A stretch of DNA of 64,000 nt from Streptomyces sp. Tue 6430. Lineage in GTDB: Bacteria; Actinomycetota; Actinomycetes; Streptomycetales; Streptomycetaceae. How positions within the stretch are numbered: position 1 is the stretch's first letter; each line of letters begins with the position of its first letter. Below the pieces are notes generated by a model that saw nothing but the letters and a program-made list of their open reading frames with translations, had not been told where the DNA came from and searched no databases. This document shows positions 41,463 through 50,167 of the stretch, one piece after another. Where the stretch lies: NCBI GenBank assembly GCA_021568835.1, contig JAKGSH010000010.1:868001-932000 (forward strand), written 5' to 3'. Made by a program: the position numbers and the translations under genes.

Positions 41463-41526
41463 GCTGTCTCTGATGATGAATATGCTGTCGGAGACTATTT
41501 CCCGTCGAACGAAGGGGTCAAGGGCG

Positions 41527-42299
41527 ATGTCGGCTGGCGAGACGGGGGCGGGGCGCAGGTCAAGTCCGCGGTGCGGACGGTTGAACTGCTCGAGTACTTC
41601 GCCGGCCGCCCCGGAATGCACTCCCTCGCGTCGGTCCAGGAGGCCGTCGGCTATCCCAAGTCCAGCCTCTACATGCTGCTGCGCACGCTGGTGGAGCTGG
41701 GCTGGGTGGAGACGGACGCGACGGGCACGCGGTACGGCATCGGCGTACGGGCGCTGCTGGTCGGCACCTCCTACATCGACGGCGACGAGGTGGTCGCGGC
41801 CGCCCGCCCCACGCTGGACCGGCTGTCGGACGACACCACCGAGACGATCCACCTGGCCCGGCTGGACGGCACCAACGTGGTGTACCTCGCCACCCGCCAG
41901 TCCCAGCACTACCTGCGGCCCTTCACCCGGGTCGGGCGCCGGCTGCCCGCCCACTCCACCTCCCTGGGCAAGGCGCTGCTGAGCACGTACACCGACGAGC
42001 AGGTGCGCAAGCTGCTCCCGGAGACGCTGCCCGCGCTGACCGAGCACACCCTCACCGACCGCGAGAAGCTCATCGAGGAGCTGCACCAGGTCCGCGAGCA
42101 GGGCTTCGCCGTGGACCGGGAGGAGAACACGCTGGGGCTGCGCTGCTTCGGCGTCGCGATCCCGTACCGCACCCCCGCGCGCGACGCGATCAGCTGCTCG
42201 GTGCCGGTGGCCCGGCTGACGCCGGCGCACGAGCAGCTGGTGAAGGACGCGTTGTTCGACGCGCGCGACCGGCTGACACTGGCGACCCGTAGGCTCTGA
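41527..42299 (+). CDS. IclR-family transcriptional regulator, one frameshift near 41550
   Basis: DNA-binding regulator of 257 residues. The winged helix (VKSAVRTVELLEYFAGRPGMHSLASVQ and YPKSSLYMLLRTLVELGWV) is followed by the IclR effector domain (ETIHLARLDGTNVVYLATRQSQHYLR, RRLPAHSTSLGKALL, GLRCFGVAIPYRTP). The natural start is probably ATG 41527, after an AAGGG site, reading MSAGETGAGAQVKS with one base added in the G run at 41543-41553. The raw helix frame otherwise extends upstream through the A/T-rich operator to ATG 41445, which looks non-coding. It likely controls the divergent aldehyde dehydrogenase. Confidence 0.85.
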
Positions 42300-42302
42300 G
42301 GC

Positions 42303-42773
42303 ATGGAGATCGCCCTGCGCCCGGTCCACGACAGCGATCTGCCGGTGTTCTACCGGCAGATGAACGATCCCGAGTCCCTGCGGATGGCCGCGTTCACCCC
42401 GAAGGACCCGGCCGACCGGGACGCCTTCGACGCCCACTGGCAACGGATCCGCGCCTCCAGCGCCGTGGTGCGCGCGATCCTGGCCGACGGCGACGTGGTG
42501 GGCAGCGCATCGGTCTACGGCGAACCGGGCGAGCGCGAGGTGACGTACTGGGTGGACCGCTCCCACTGGGGGCGCGGCATCGCCACGGCCGCGCTGCGGG
42601 CGCTCCTCGCCGAGGTCCCCGAACGCCCGCTGTACGCGCGCGCGGCCGACGACAACACCGGCTCCCGGCGCGTCCTGGAGAAGTGCGGCTTCCGGGTGAC
42701 CGCGCGGGCCACGGGGTACGCCCAGGCGCGCGGTGCGGAGATCGACGAGGTCGTCCTGGTGCTGGAGGGCTGA
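42303..42773 (+). CDS. GNAT family N-acetyltransferase
   Basis: A 156-residue acetyltransferase of the RimJ/RimL-like type. It shows the N-terminal strand EIALRPVHDSDLPVFYRQM, the acetyl-CoA loop SHWGRGIATAALRALL near residue 84 and ADDNTGSRRVLEKCGFRV near residue 118. The substrate is unknown. It starts 3 bases after the IclR stop and may be co-transcribed with it. Confidence 0.88.
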   Translation: MEIALRPVHDSDLPVFYRQMNDPESLRMAAFTPKDPADRDAFDAHWQRIRASSAVVRAILADGDVVGSASVYGEPGEREVTYWVDRSHWGRGIATAALRALLAEVPERPLYARAADDNTGSRRVLEKCGFRVTARATGYAQARGAEIDEVVLVLEG

Positions 42774-42883
42774 CCTCCGGGAGGAACGCCGGCCTGCGGG
42801 AGGAGGGCCCCTCCCCGCGCGGCGGAGGCGGATCGTCATCGCGCTCGATGTGGCCGGGACGGGCCGTGCGCGAGCGTGGAGGC

Positions 42884-43906
42884 ATGACCCAGTCGCTCAC
42901 CCCGCGCCCTGCCGCGTACCCCACCGCCCGGTCCACGCCGTCCGGGACGCGCAGGCTCCTGCGCGCCGTCACGATCGCCGCCTGTCTGCCGTACCTGACC
43001 CTGAAGATCGTCTGGGTGGCCGGCGGGCACCTCGGCATTCCGGCGGGCAGCCCGCTGCTGGAGCATCCGACCGCCATGGTGGCCGCCAACCTCCTCACCG
43101 TCCTCATGGACGGCGCGGTGATCGTGCTGGCCCTGCTGCTGACCCGGCCGTGGGGGTTGCGGGTGCCGGCCTGGCTGCTCGTGCCGCCCCTGTGGGCCGC
43201 GTCGGGTCTGCTCGCGCCGATCATGACGGGCTATCCGCTCCAGATGCTGGTGCGCGCGTTCGGCGGCAGCGCCGGGGGCACCTCGGGCGGCTCGGACGAA
43301 CCCTTCCTGCGGGAGTGGGTGTTCGTCCTCGTGTACGCCGGGTTCATCGTGCAGGGGCTGGCGTTGGGCGCGCTCGGCCTGCTGTACGCGCGGGACCGCT
43401 GGGGGCACGTGTGGCGCGGCCGGACGGGGGACCTGCCGGCCGGCCTCATGGGCACGCGGCACCGGACGGCCGCCGTGGCCGCCGCCGTGGTGGCCCTGTT
43501 CCCGCTGGCCCTGCGGCTGCTGTGGGCCTGTGGCGGCACGACCGGACTGAGCGAGAGCCAGATCGCCGGCCGGAGCAGCGACTTCCACGTCCTGGAGTCC
43601 TTGTACGTCGTGTTCCTGCTCGTCGCGGTCACCGGCGGCTGGCTGCTGGCGTTCCGGCGGTGCCCGGGGCTGCCGGTGCGGGTGCCGCTCGCCCTCGCCT
43701 GGACGGGGTCCGGTGCCGTGGCGTGCTGGGGCGGCTGGATGGCCCTCGCCGTCCTCGTCGCCGACGATCCGGCGGACCGGCCCGCGTCGCTGACGCTGCT
43801 CACCTACGCTGGCCAGATGATCGTCGGGATCCTGGTCGCCACCGTCGCCGTCCGCCACGCCCGCTCGCTGTCCGCCCCGGCGGCGCGGCGCCGGCCGGGG
43901 CCGTGA
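42884..43906 (+). CDS. Multi-pass membrane protein preceding a two-component system
   Basis: A 340-residue protein with about eight hydrophobic segments and no recognised enzyme motif. A Gly/Ser-rich external loop (GGSAGGTSGGSDEP) is near residue 132. ATG 42884 has a GTGGAGG ribosome site. Its TGA overlaps the GTG of the histidine kinase, so the two are translationally coupled and it may serve as a sensor partner or output of that system (inference). I do not know its function. Confidence 0.82.
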   Translation: MTQSLTPRPAAYPTARSTPSGTRRLLRAVTIAACLPYLTLKIVWVAGGHLGIPAGSPLLEHPTAMVAANLLTVLMDGAVIVLALLLTRPWGLRVPAWLLVPPLWAASGLLAPIMTGYPLQMLVRAFGGSAGGTSGGSDEPFLREWVFVLVYAGFIVQGLALGALGLLYARDRWGHVWRGRTGDLPAGLMGTRHRTAAVAAAVVALFPLALRLLWACGGTTGLSESQIAGRSSDFHVLESLYVVFLLVAVTGGWLLAFRRCPGLPVRVPLALAWTGSGAVACWGGWMALAVLVADDPADRPASLTLLTYAGQMIVGILVATVAVRHARSLSAPAARRRPGP

Positions 43907-45192
43907 CGGCCTTCCTCCGGCCGCTGTTCGGCCGGCGGGCGCGGCTGCGCTGGCTCCACCTGGTCCTCGGCGGCGCGCTCGCCGTGCCGTACGTGCTGGC
44001 CGGTGAGGTCGTCATCGGGCCGGTCACCGGCTGGGCGGACGTCCTCGGCTCGCTGCCCCTGCAACTCGCGGCGTTCGCGACGGGCCTGCCGGTCGCCGCC
44101 GTCACGGCCCTGTTCCCGCCGGTCAGGCCGCTGGAGGCGGGCGCGGTGCGCTGGCTGTGCGGGGTCGAGCCGGGTCTGCTGGCGTACGGCCCGGCTCGCA
44201 CCCGGGGCGAGAAGGGCCGGACGGCCGCCTGGTTCACGCTGCACCTGGGGATCGGCGCGATCGTCGCCGGGTTGTCCCTCGCGGTGCCGCCGTTCGCCGT
44301 GGTGCTGATGGCGCTGCCGTTCTCCGCGGGGCTGCGGCACAGCCGGTTCGGGATGCCGGAGGTGTGGGGGGAGGGCTGGGTCCTGGCGCTCGCCCCGGTC
44401 GCCGGCGCCGCCCTGCTGGTCGCGCTCGCCGGGTGCGCGGCCGGCAGCGGTGCCCTGCTCGCCCGGTGGGCGCCGGCGCTGCTCGGGCCGAGTGCCCGGG
44501 ACCGGCTGGCGGCGGCCGAGGCGCGCGCCGCCGACCTCGCCGTGCGCAACCGGCTGGCGCGGGAACTGCACGACTCCGTGGGGCACGCGCTGAGCGCGGT
44601 CATGCTCCAGGCGGGCGCGGCCCGGCGGGTCCTGGACACGGACCCCGGCTTCGTGCGCGAGGCGCTCGCCGCGATCGAGGACACCACCCGGCGCACGGTC
44701 GGTGAACTCGACGCCGTCCTGGGCGTGCTGCGGGACGGCGACCCCACCGGCACCGCGCCCGCGCCGACCCTCGCCGCCGACCTGGACGGCCTGCTGCGGC
44801 GCACCCGCGCGGCCGGGCCCCGCATCACCGCGACGGTCACGGCCGACGTCGCGACGCTGCCGCCGCCGGTGTCCCGCGAGGCCTACCGCATCGTGCAGGA
44901 GGGGCTGAGCAACGCTCTCCGGCACGGCGGCGACCAAAGGGCCGTGGCCCTGCGGATCGATGCGGCCGGCGACCACCTGGAGATCACCCTCGCCAACGCC
45001 CTGGCCGCCGCGGGTCCCGCCGCGGACCGGCCCGGCGGCGGCCACGGGCTGCGCGGCATCGCCGACCGGGCGCGGCTGCTCGGCGGGACGTTCGAGGCGG
45101 GAGCGGTCCAGGGACGGTGGCGGCTGCGCGTACGGCTGCCGCTGGCGGTGCCCGGCGCGAACCGCCGGACGACGGCGGAGGGATCCGTATGA
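43903..45192 (+). CDS. Sensor histidine kinase (HisKA_3 type)
   Basis: Membrane sensor kinase of 429 residues. The N-terminal half holds about five membrane segments and no large extracellular domain. The dimerisation/phospho-acceptor block is RNRLARELHDSVGHALSAVMLQAG, with the acceptor His near residue 225. The HATPase region shows YRIVQEGLSNALRHGGDQ and GHGLRGIADRARLLGG. This is the NarL/DesK-like class that pairs with LuxR-type regulators, as here. GTG 43903 overlaps the upstream stop and the kinase stop overlaps the regulator ATG. The signal is unknown. Confidence 0.93.
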   Translation: MTAFLRPLFGRRARLRWLHLVLGGALAVPYVLAGEVVIGPVTGWADVLGSLPLQLAAFATGLPVAAVTALFPPVRPLEAGAVRWLCGVEPGLLAYGPARTRGEKGRTAAWFTLHLGIGAIVAGLSLAVPPFAVVLMALPFSAGLRHSRFGMPEVWGEGWVLALAPVAGAALLVALAGCAAGSGALLARWAPALLGPSARDRLAAAEARAADLAVRNRLARELHDSVGHALSAVMLQAGAARRVLDTDPGFVREALAAIEDTTRRTVGELDAVLGVLRDGDPTGTAPAPTLAADLDGLLRRTRAAGPRITATVTADVATLPPPVSREAYRIVQEGLSNALRHGGDQRAVALRIDAAGDHLEITLANALAAAGPAADRPGGGHGLRGIADRARLLGGTFEAGAVQGRWRLRVRLPLAVPGANRRTTAEGSV

Positions 45193-45845
45193 GCCGCCCG
45201 CCGGTGCGGATCGTCCTCGCCGACGACGAACGCATGGTGCGCACCGCGCTGCGCGTCATCCTCACCGCCGAGCCGGACCTGGAGGTGGTCGGCGAGGCCG
45301 CGGACGGCGCCGAGGCCGTGTCCGTCGTCCGGGAGACCCGGCCCGACGTGGTCCTCATGGACGTGCGCATGCCGCGGACGGACGGGCTGCGCGCCACCGA
45401 ACAGATCCTCGCCACGCTCGCCGACCCGCCGCGGATCGTCGTCCTGACCACCTTCGAGAACGACTCCTACGTGTACGACGCCCTGCGCGCCGGAGCTGCC
45501 GGGTTCCTGCTGAAACGGGCGGACGCCGAGGAACTGGTGCAGGCCGTGCGACTGGTGGCGCGCAGCGACAGTCTGCTCTTCCCGGCGGCGGTGCGGGCGC
45601 TGGCCGTGGGGCACGCGCGCGCATGCCCCACGCCGCCGTGGGTGGCGCGGCTCACCGTGCGGGAGAGCGAGGTGCTGCGGCTGATGGCGGCCGGGCTGAC
45701 CAACGCGGAGATCGCCCGCCGGATGGGGGTGGGACCGGCCACGGTGAAGACGCATGTGGCGGCCGTCCTCGCGAAGACCGGCGCCCGGGACCGCACCCAG
45801 GCCGTGATCGCGGCGTACGAGGCCGGGTTCATGGACGCCCGGTGA
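45189..45845 (+). CDS. Two-component response regulator, NarL/FixJ family
   Basis: DNA-binding partner of the kinase at 43903; 218 residues. The receiver domain has the acidic pair in VLADDERM, the phospho-acceptor Asp in VVLMDVRMP near residue 56, and the Thr/Lys switch in VVLTTF and FLLKRADA. The LuxR-type helix-turn-helix is LTVRESEVLRLMAAGLTNAEIARRM through VKTHVAAVLAKT. ATG 45189 overlaps the kinase stop by 4 bases. Confidence 0.94.
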   Translation: MSRPPVRIVLADDERMVRTALRVILTAEPDLEVVGEAADGAEAVSVVRETRPDVVLMDVRMPRTDGLRATEQILATLADPPRIVVLTTFENDSYVYDALRAGAAGFLLKRADAEELVQAVRLVARSDSLLFPAAVRALAVGHARACPTPPWVARLTVRESEVLRLMAAGLTNAEIARRMGVGPATVKTHVAAVLAKTGARDRTQAVIAAYEAGFMDAR

Positions 45846-46472
45846 GGAATCCGGGCGGAGGTGGACGATCGCGTCCGTCCCGTCCGTCCCGTCCGTCCCG
45901 TCCGTCCGACCGCGGTGAACAAGGGTGAACAAGACGGTCGGGCGCGCCTGTCGTCCTCGCGCTGCCGCCGGTGTTCTCCGCGCCGGCCCGGGCGGTCCGG
46001 GTGCGGTTCCACGGGGCCGGGTGCGCGCGGACGACGGGGCGACCGGCGCGACGCGGTCGAGACGTACGCGGATCCGCCCGGGAACACCACCGCGGTCGGG
46101 CAGCCGGTCACCAACCCGGCTGCCGCCCCGGACGGCGCCGAGCCGCTCGCCGGCCGGCCACGACGGCGCCGCGGCCGGTCGCCTGCCGCGTTTCGGACCT
46201 GACGGGCGCTCCTCGTGACCTGGTGATCCGCGGGTGGACGCCGGCTGGATCGTTCCCTCGCCGGACCCCGTTCAGGTTTTCGACGTGTCACGGAATCCGG
46301 GTTCGGTCAGCCATACACTGTTCGAACCCCGTACCAACCAGGCGGTTGACCACTGCTACGCTTCCGGATCTCGCCCCGGCCACCTCCTCGGGGCATCCCC
46401 ATGTCATTCACATGACACGCACCGCATCCACCCCCGCCGGGGTGCAGATTCCGCACCGAGAAGAGGTCACTC
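45846..46472. other. Long intergenic region with minisatellite and possible gene remnant
   Basis: 627 bases without a convincing gene. It begins with a 4 x 9-base array (45872-45907). Between about 45950 and 46200, coding-like fragments in different plus-strand frames (ARAVRVRFHGAG, then DAVETYADPPGNTTAVG) resemble the end of a discoidin-type sugar-binding domain. They could be the tail of a decayed glycoside hydrolase; this is speculative. The last 200 bases are less G/C-rich and must hold the sigma-factor promoter. Confidence 0.4.
45872..45907. repeat. Tandem repeat, 4 x 9 bp
   Basis: Four perfect copies of CGTCCGTCC beginning 27 bases after the response-regulator stop. Confidence 0.95.
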
Positions 46473-47042
46473 GTGGGCACAGTCGTCGACGACGCCGCCT
46501 CCGTGGAGTTCCATGCCTTCTTCGAACGCCACCACGCCGAACTGGCCCGGCTCGCCCACCTGCTGACCGGCGAGGCGGACGCGGCCGACGACCTGGCGGC
46601 GGACGCGCTGCTCGCGCTCTGGCACCGCTGGGACCGGGTCCGCGCGGCCGATCACCCGGTGGCGTACGCGCGGGGTGTCGTGGCCAACCTGGCCCGCACC
46701 CGGATCCGCAGCGCGGTCCGCGAGCGCCGCAGGATCGCCCTGTTCTGGTCGCAGCGCGAGGAGAAGACGGAGAATCCGGACGTCGCGGGCGTGGTGGACG
46801 TCCAGTCGGCGCTGCGTAGACTCCCGTTCCGCAAACGGGCCTGCGTGGTGCTCCGGCACGCCTTCGACCTCTCGGAGAAGGACACCGCGCTCGCCCTGGG
46901 CGTCTCGGTGGGTACGGTGAAGAGCCAGACCTCGAAGGGGATGGCCGAGTTGCAGAGGCTGCTCGGCGCCACGGGGGGTCCGCGGAAGGTGCCCGCCGTG
47001 ATGGCGGCGCGCACGGGTGAGGCCGGAGGAAGAAACCGATGA
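46473..47042 (+). CDS. ECF RNA polymerase sigma factor (SigE-family, Streptomyces type)
   Basis: Extracytoplasmic-function sigma factor of 189 residues. Region 2 (EFHAFFERHHAELARLAHLLTGEADAADDLAADALLALW) and region 4 (LRRLPFRKRACVVLRHAFDLSEKDTALALGVSVGTVKSQTSKGMAELQ) are clear (quoted in part). GTG 46473 follows GAAGAGG. The stop overlaps the next ATG, whose product is a one-helix membrane protein in the position of an anti-sigma factor. Pectate lyase genes follow, and two share a promoter-like motif, so pectinolysis genes may be its targets (inference). Confidence 0.92.
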   Translation: MGTVVDDAASVEFHAFFERHHAELARLAHLLTGEADAADDLAADALLALWHRWDRVRAADHPVAYARGVVANLARTRIRSAVRERRRIALFWSQREEKTENPDVAGVVDVQSALRRLPFRKRACVVLRHAFDLSEKDTALALGVSVGTVKSQTSKGMAELQRLLGATGGPRKVPAVMAARTGEAGGRNR

Positions 47043-47911
47043 CGACGCAGCGGGACGGGCACGGCGAGCTGCGCGCCCGGCTGCACGAGGCGGCCGGGGC
47101 GTACGAGCCGAACCGCGAGCGGATCCTCGCCCGGATCGAACGCGGCATGGTGGAGCAGGAACGGCCCGGCGGTCACCGGGCGACCCGGCCGGCCCTGTGG
47201 GGCTGGGCACGGATCGTGAGCGCCACCGCCGCGGTCGCGGGCATGCTCGCGGTCGGCGGCTACGCGGTGGCGTCCGCGGTGAAGGGCGACCCGCCGCAGC
47301 CGCAGACGGTCGCCGTCTCGTCGCCGCCGGTGGAGTCCCCGGACGCGACGAGCCGCCCGCCGGCCCCGCCGGAGCCGACGCCCGGTCAGGGCGGGGGCGG
47401 CGGACGGGACGAGCCCGAGCCGAGCGGTTCACCGTCGAGGCCGGTGCCGGCGACGCCCTCCGCGTCCGCTCCGGACCTGCTGCCGGCCGTCGACGACACC
47501 GAGGACGGCCCGCTGTGGTCGGACGGCTCGGTGGACCCGCACAGCAACGACTTCTGGGCGCAGAGCAACGTGACGTTCAAGACCTCGGAGCCGCTCACCG
47601 CGCTGACCGTGCAGCTGAAGATCGCGCAGACCGGCGGAGTGTCCTCCGCGGGTGCCTGGCGCTCGCTGCCCGAGGGCGACTTCACGTTCACGGCCGAGGC
47701 CGGGGACGGCTTCCTCGTCTACACCTGGGTCCTCAAGGAGGGCCGTACGGTCTCCGAGGGCGAGTGGGTGTTCGCCGGGCAGTACGACCACGACCGCGGC
47801 GGCCGGGACGCCAAGGACGACAGCTACGTGGTGTCCGGCACGGCCGACGGCCGGCAGGCCGTCGTGGGCGGGGACTTCGCCGCCCACGACGCCGACGACG
47901 GCGACTCGTAG
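47039..47911 (+). CDS. Single-pass membrane protein coupled to the ECF sigma factor (possible anti-sigma)
   Basis: A 290-residue protein. Residues 1-50 are cytosolic and helical (GELRARLHEAAGAYEPNRERILARIERGM), followed by one membrane segment near residues 57-78, a Pro/Ser/Gly-rich stalk, and an external beta-rich domain of about 140 residues (WAQSNVTFKTSEPLTALTVQLKIAQTGG). No zinc-binding anti-sigma motif is present. The ATGA overlap with the sigma gene and the topology argue for a membrane-bound modulator of the sigma factor, with the external domain sensing a ligand. This is inferred from position, not family. Confidence 0.75.
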   Translation: MTTQRDGHGELRARLHEAAGAYEPNRERILARIERGMVEQERPGGHRATRPALWGWARIVSATAAVAGMLAVGGYAVASAVKGDPPQPQTVAVSSPPVESPDATSRPPAPPEPTPGQGGGGGRDEPEPSGSPSRPVPATPSASAPDLLPAVDDTEDGPLWSDGSVDPHSNDFWAQSNVTFKTSEPLTALTVQLKIAQTGGVSSAGAWRSLPEGDFTFTAEAGDGFLVYTWVLKEGRTVSEGEWVFAGQYDHDRGGRDAKDDSYVVSGTADGRQAVVGGDFAAHDADDGDS

Positions 47912-47948
47912 CGGCCGGGGAGAACACCGGAAAAAACTTTCGACGAGG

Positions 47949-47976
47949 CGGCAACCCTTTCCTCACCGGTGACGAC
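47949..47976 (+). promoter_or_regulatory. Candidate ECF promoter before PL3 pectate lyase
   Basis: CGGCAACCCTTTCC (47949-47962) followed after 10 bases by CGAC (47973-47976) has the GGCAACC / CGAC layout of an ECF-dependent promoter. The identical 14-mer occurs on the minus strand at 50183-50196 upstream of a PL9 lyase. The start codon is 42 bases downstream. Confidence 0.5.
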
Positions 47977-48017
47977 CACAAGGCGCAAGAGTCACCACCC
48001 ACTTGAGGAACCGGTAC

Positions 48018-48848
48018 ATGACTGCACCAGCACAGCCCCGCGTCCGGCACCGCCGCAAGGTCACCAAGCGGCGGGCGCTGATCGCCGGCTCCGCCGCCCT
48101 CGCGGTCTCGGGCGCGGCGATCGTCACCACGACGATGCTCTCGTCCGCGGGCGCGGCGACGGCCTGGCCGACCGCCACCGGCAGCAAGTCCGTCTCGTCG
48201 ACGATCAAGGTGTCGGGGACCTACGACGGCAAGCTGACGAAGTTCGTCGGCTCCGGCGCCCTGGGCGGCAGCGGCCAGGACGAGGGCCAGGACCCGATCT
48301 TCGAGCTCGCCGACGGCGCCGTCCTGAAGAACGTGATCATCGGCACCCCGGCCGCCGACGGCGTCCACTGCAAGGGCTCCTGCACGCTCCAGAACGTGTG
48401 GTGGCTGGACGTCGGCGAGGACGCCGCCAGCTTCAAGGGCAAGTCCGCCTCGTCGGTGTACAAGGTCATCGGCGGCGGCGCGAAGAACGGCGCCGACAAG
48501 GTGCTCCAGTTCAACGGCGCCGGCACGCTGACCGTGTCCGGCTTCCGGGTGGAGAACTCCGGCAAGCTGGTCCGCTCGTGCGGCAACTGCAAGACGCAGT
48601 ACAAGCGCACGATCGTGCTGAGCGACATCGACGTCGTGGCGCCCCTGAAGGCCATCGTCGGCGTCAACGCCAACTACGGCGACACCGCGACCCTGTCGAA
48701 GATCCGCATCCAGGGCGACACCAAGAAGAAGACGAAGACCTGCGTCCGCTTCCAGGGCAACAACACCGGCAAGGAGCCCACCGAGCTGGGCACCGGCGCC
48801 GACGGCAAGACCTGCAAGTTCTCGTCGTCCGACATCACCTACAAGTAG
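48018..48848 (+). CDS. Secreted pectate lyase, polysaccharide lyase family 3
   Basis: Cleaves polygalacturonate by beta-elimination outside the cell. The 276-residue protein has an N-terminal export signal (KRRALIAGSAALAVSGAA, cleavage near SSAGAATA). A compact right-handed beta-helix follows: FELADGAVLKNVIIGTPAADGVHCKGSCTLQNVWWLDVGEDAASFKG (in part) is the PL3 core, with paired cysteines (HCKGSC, SCGNCK). ATG 48018 has a GAGGA site. A strong hairpin follows the stop. It opens the pectin-degradation locus. Confidence 0.93.
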   Translation: MTAPAQPRVRHRRKVTKRRALIAGSAALAVSGAAIVTTTMLSSAGAATAWPTATGSKSVSSTIKVSGTYDGKLTKFVGSGALGGSGQDEGQDPIFELADGAVLKNVIIGTPAADGVHCKGSCTLQNVWWLDVGEDAASFKGKSASSVYKVIGGGAKNGADKVLQFNGAGTLTVSGFRVENSGKLVRSCGNCKTQYKRTIVLSDIDVVAPLKAIVGVNANYGDTATLSKIRIQGDTKKKTKTCVRFQGNNTGKEPTELGTGADGKTCKFSSSDITYK

Positions 48849-48860
48849 GCCTGTCGGCCC

Positions 48861-48927
48861 GCCGGCCCGAGCCCCTCTCGGGCCGGCGCGAGAACGCCCC
48901 CGCCGGCGGTCACCGGCGGGGGCGTTC
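48861..48927. terminator. Double hairpin between convergent pectate lyase genes
   Basis: Two consecutive perfect stems: an 11-base stem at 48861-48871/48877-48887 and a 15-base stem at 48892-48906/48913-48927. They separate the PL3 gene from the convergent PL9 gene ending at 48939 and should terminate both. Confidence 0.85.
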
Positions 48928-48938
48928 GGCTGTCCGGG

Positions 48939-50093
48939 TCAGTCCATGGTGGCGCCGATCGTGGTGGACCCGGTGGTCAGGAATGTCGTGGCCGGCAGCG
49001 ACCCGTCCGCCGCGCGGGCGCCGTACGCCGTCGTCGCGTCCGTCGAGCGGAACGCCGGGGTGCCGACGCCGGCGTCCCAGTTGTTCGCGGCGCTCACCGT
49101 GGCGGGGCCCAGCTTCGCGAGGCCGCCCTTGTCGGCCACCGCGAGGTTGCGGGCGAGGCGGGCCTTGCCGGTGGCGAAGTAGAAGCCGGCCTGCGCGTTG
49201 GCGTACGCGGTGTTGCGGTTCAGGGCGATCGCACCGGGGTTGGAGTTCTCGGTGAACCCGTTGAGGGTGTTGTCCCAGGCCGCGTTGTCGTTCACGACGT
49301 GCGCCACGACGACGCCTCCGCCGCCCAGCTTGAACCCGTTGCCGTTGCCCTCGAAGGCGGCGTCGCCCCAGCGGTTCTTGCCGTTCCCGAAGGCCCAGGT
49401 GTGGTCGATGGTGATCGGGGTGGAGAACTGCCACAGGTCGAGGCCGTCGTCGGAGTTGTTGTAGAGGCGGGCCCCGGTGATTCGGTTGCCGCTGCCGGAG
49501 CCGAACTTCACGGCGATGCCGTCCGCGTTCTGCCCGTGTCCGGCCGGGTCGTAGTTGCTGTGGCTGTCGAGGTTCTGCACGAGGTTGCCGACGGTGTCGT
49601 CGCCGCGCAGGGTGAAGCCGGTGTCGCCGTTGCCGGCGGTGACCAGGTTCCTGAAGACGCCTCCGGTGGAGGAGGTCACGACGAAGCCCTGCGCCGGGGA
49701 CTTCTGGAAGGTCAGGTTCTGCACGGTCCAGTAGCTGCCGTAGATCCCGGCGAGCCAGGAGCCGGCCGGGAGCTTCGAGCCGTCGATCTTCACCTTCTCG
49801 GTGCCGTACGCCCGGAGGGTGATCCGGTTCGACGGGGTGCCGCTGGCCGTGGACTTCAGGGTGGCCGTCGGGTAATAGGTGCCGCCGCGGACCTGGATGA
49901 CGGTGCCGGCGGCGGCGTTCTTCACGGCTGCTTCCAGTTGCGCGGTGGTCGACACGGTGACCGTGGTCGTCGCCGCCTGGGCGCCGTCGTTCGTCAGGCC
50001 GAGGTAGACGCCGCCCGCCCCCGAGGCGACGGCCACCGCGGCGGCGATCGAGAGGGTGCGCGTCCTGCGGTGGCGTCCGGTGCTCAAACGCAC
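48939..50093 (-). CDS. Secreted pectate lyase, polysaccharide lyase family 9 (copy A)
   Basis: Right-handed parallel beta-helix pectate lyase of 384 residues. The signal sequence follows a basic start (RRTRTLSIAAAVAVASGAGG). PL9 blocks are GTVIQVRGGTYYPTATLKS, NADGIAVKFGSGSGNRITGARLYNNSDDGLDLW and the glycine-rich GNGNGFKLGGGG, whose lysine corresponds to the catalytic base described for this family. GTG 50093 follows AGGAAAGGAA. It is a tandem paralogue of the gene at 50232 with near-identical last 15 residues. A candidate ECF promoter and a hairpin lie upstream. Confidence 0.93.
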   Translation of the reverse strand: MRLSTGRHRRTRTLSIAAAVAVASGAGGVYLGLTNDGAQAATTTVTVSTTAQLEAAVKNAAAGTVIQVRGGTYYPTATLKSTASGTPSNRITLRAYGTEKVKIDGSKLPAGSWLAGIYGSYWTVQNLTFQKSPAQGFVVTSSTGGVFRNLVTAGNGDTGFTLRGDDTVGNLVQNLDSHSNYDPAGHGQNADGIAVKFGSGSGNRITGARLYNNSDDGLDLWQFSTPITIDHTWAFGNGKNRWGDAAFEGNGNGFKLGGGGVVVAHVVNDNAAWDNTLNGFTENSNPGAIALNRNTAYANAQAGFYFATGKARLARNLAVADKGGLAKLGPATVSAANNWDAGVGTPAFRSTDATTAYGARAADGSLPATTFLTTGSTTIGATMD

Positions 50094-50123
50094 GGGGCGT
50101 TCCTTTCCTGAGGGGGATGGAGG

Positions 50124-50159
50124 GGAAACGGGCCGGAGGGGCCGCTCCGGCCCGTTTCC
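50124..50159 (-). terminator. 15-base-pair hairpin between the two PL9 genes
   Basis: GGAAACGGGCCGGAG (50124-50138) pairs perfectly with 50145-50159 around a 6-base loop. It may terminate transcription of the PL9 copy B gene that ends at 50232. It also lies between the candidate promoter (50168-50196) and start codon of copy A, so it would be part of that leader RNA. Confidence 0.7.
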
Positions 50160-50167
50160 TCACACCA

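Noticed and set aside
41445..41526. Extended IclR N-terminus from ATG 41445
   Set aside because: The sequence is A/T-rich, holds an operator-like inverted repeat, and encodes residues not expected in IclR proteins.
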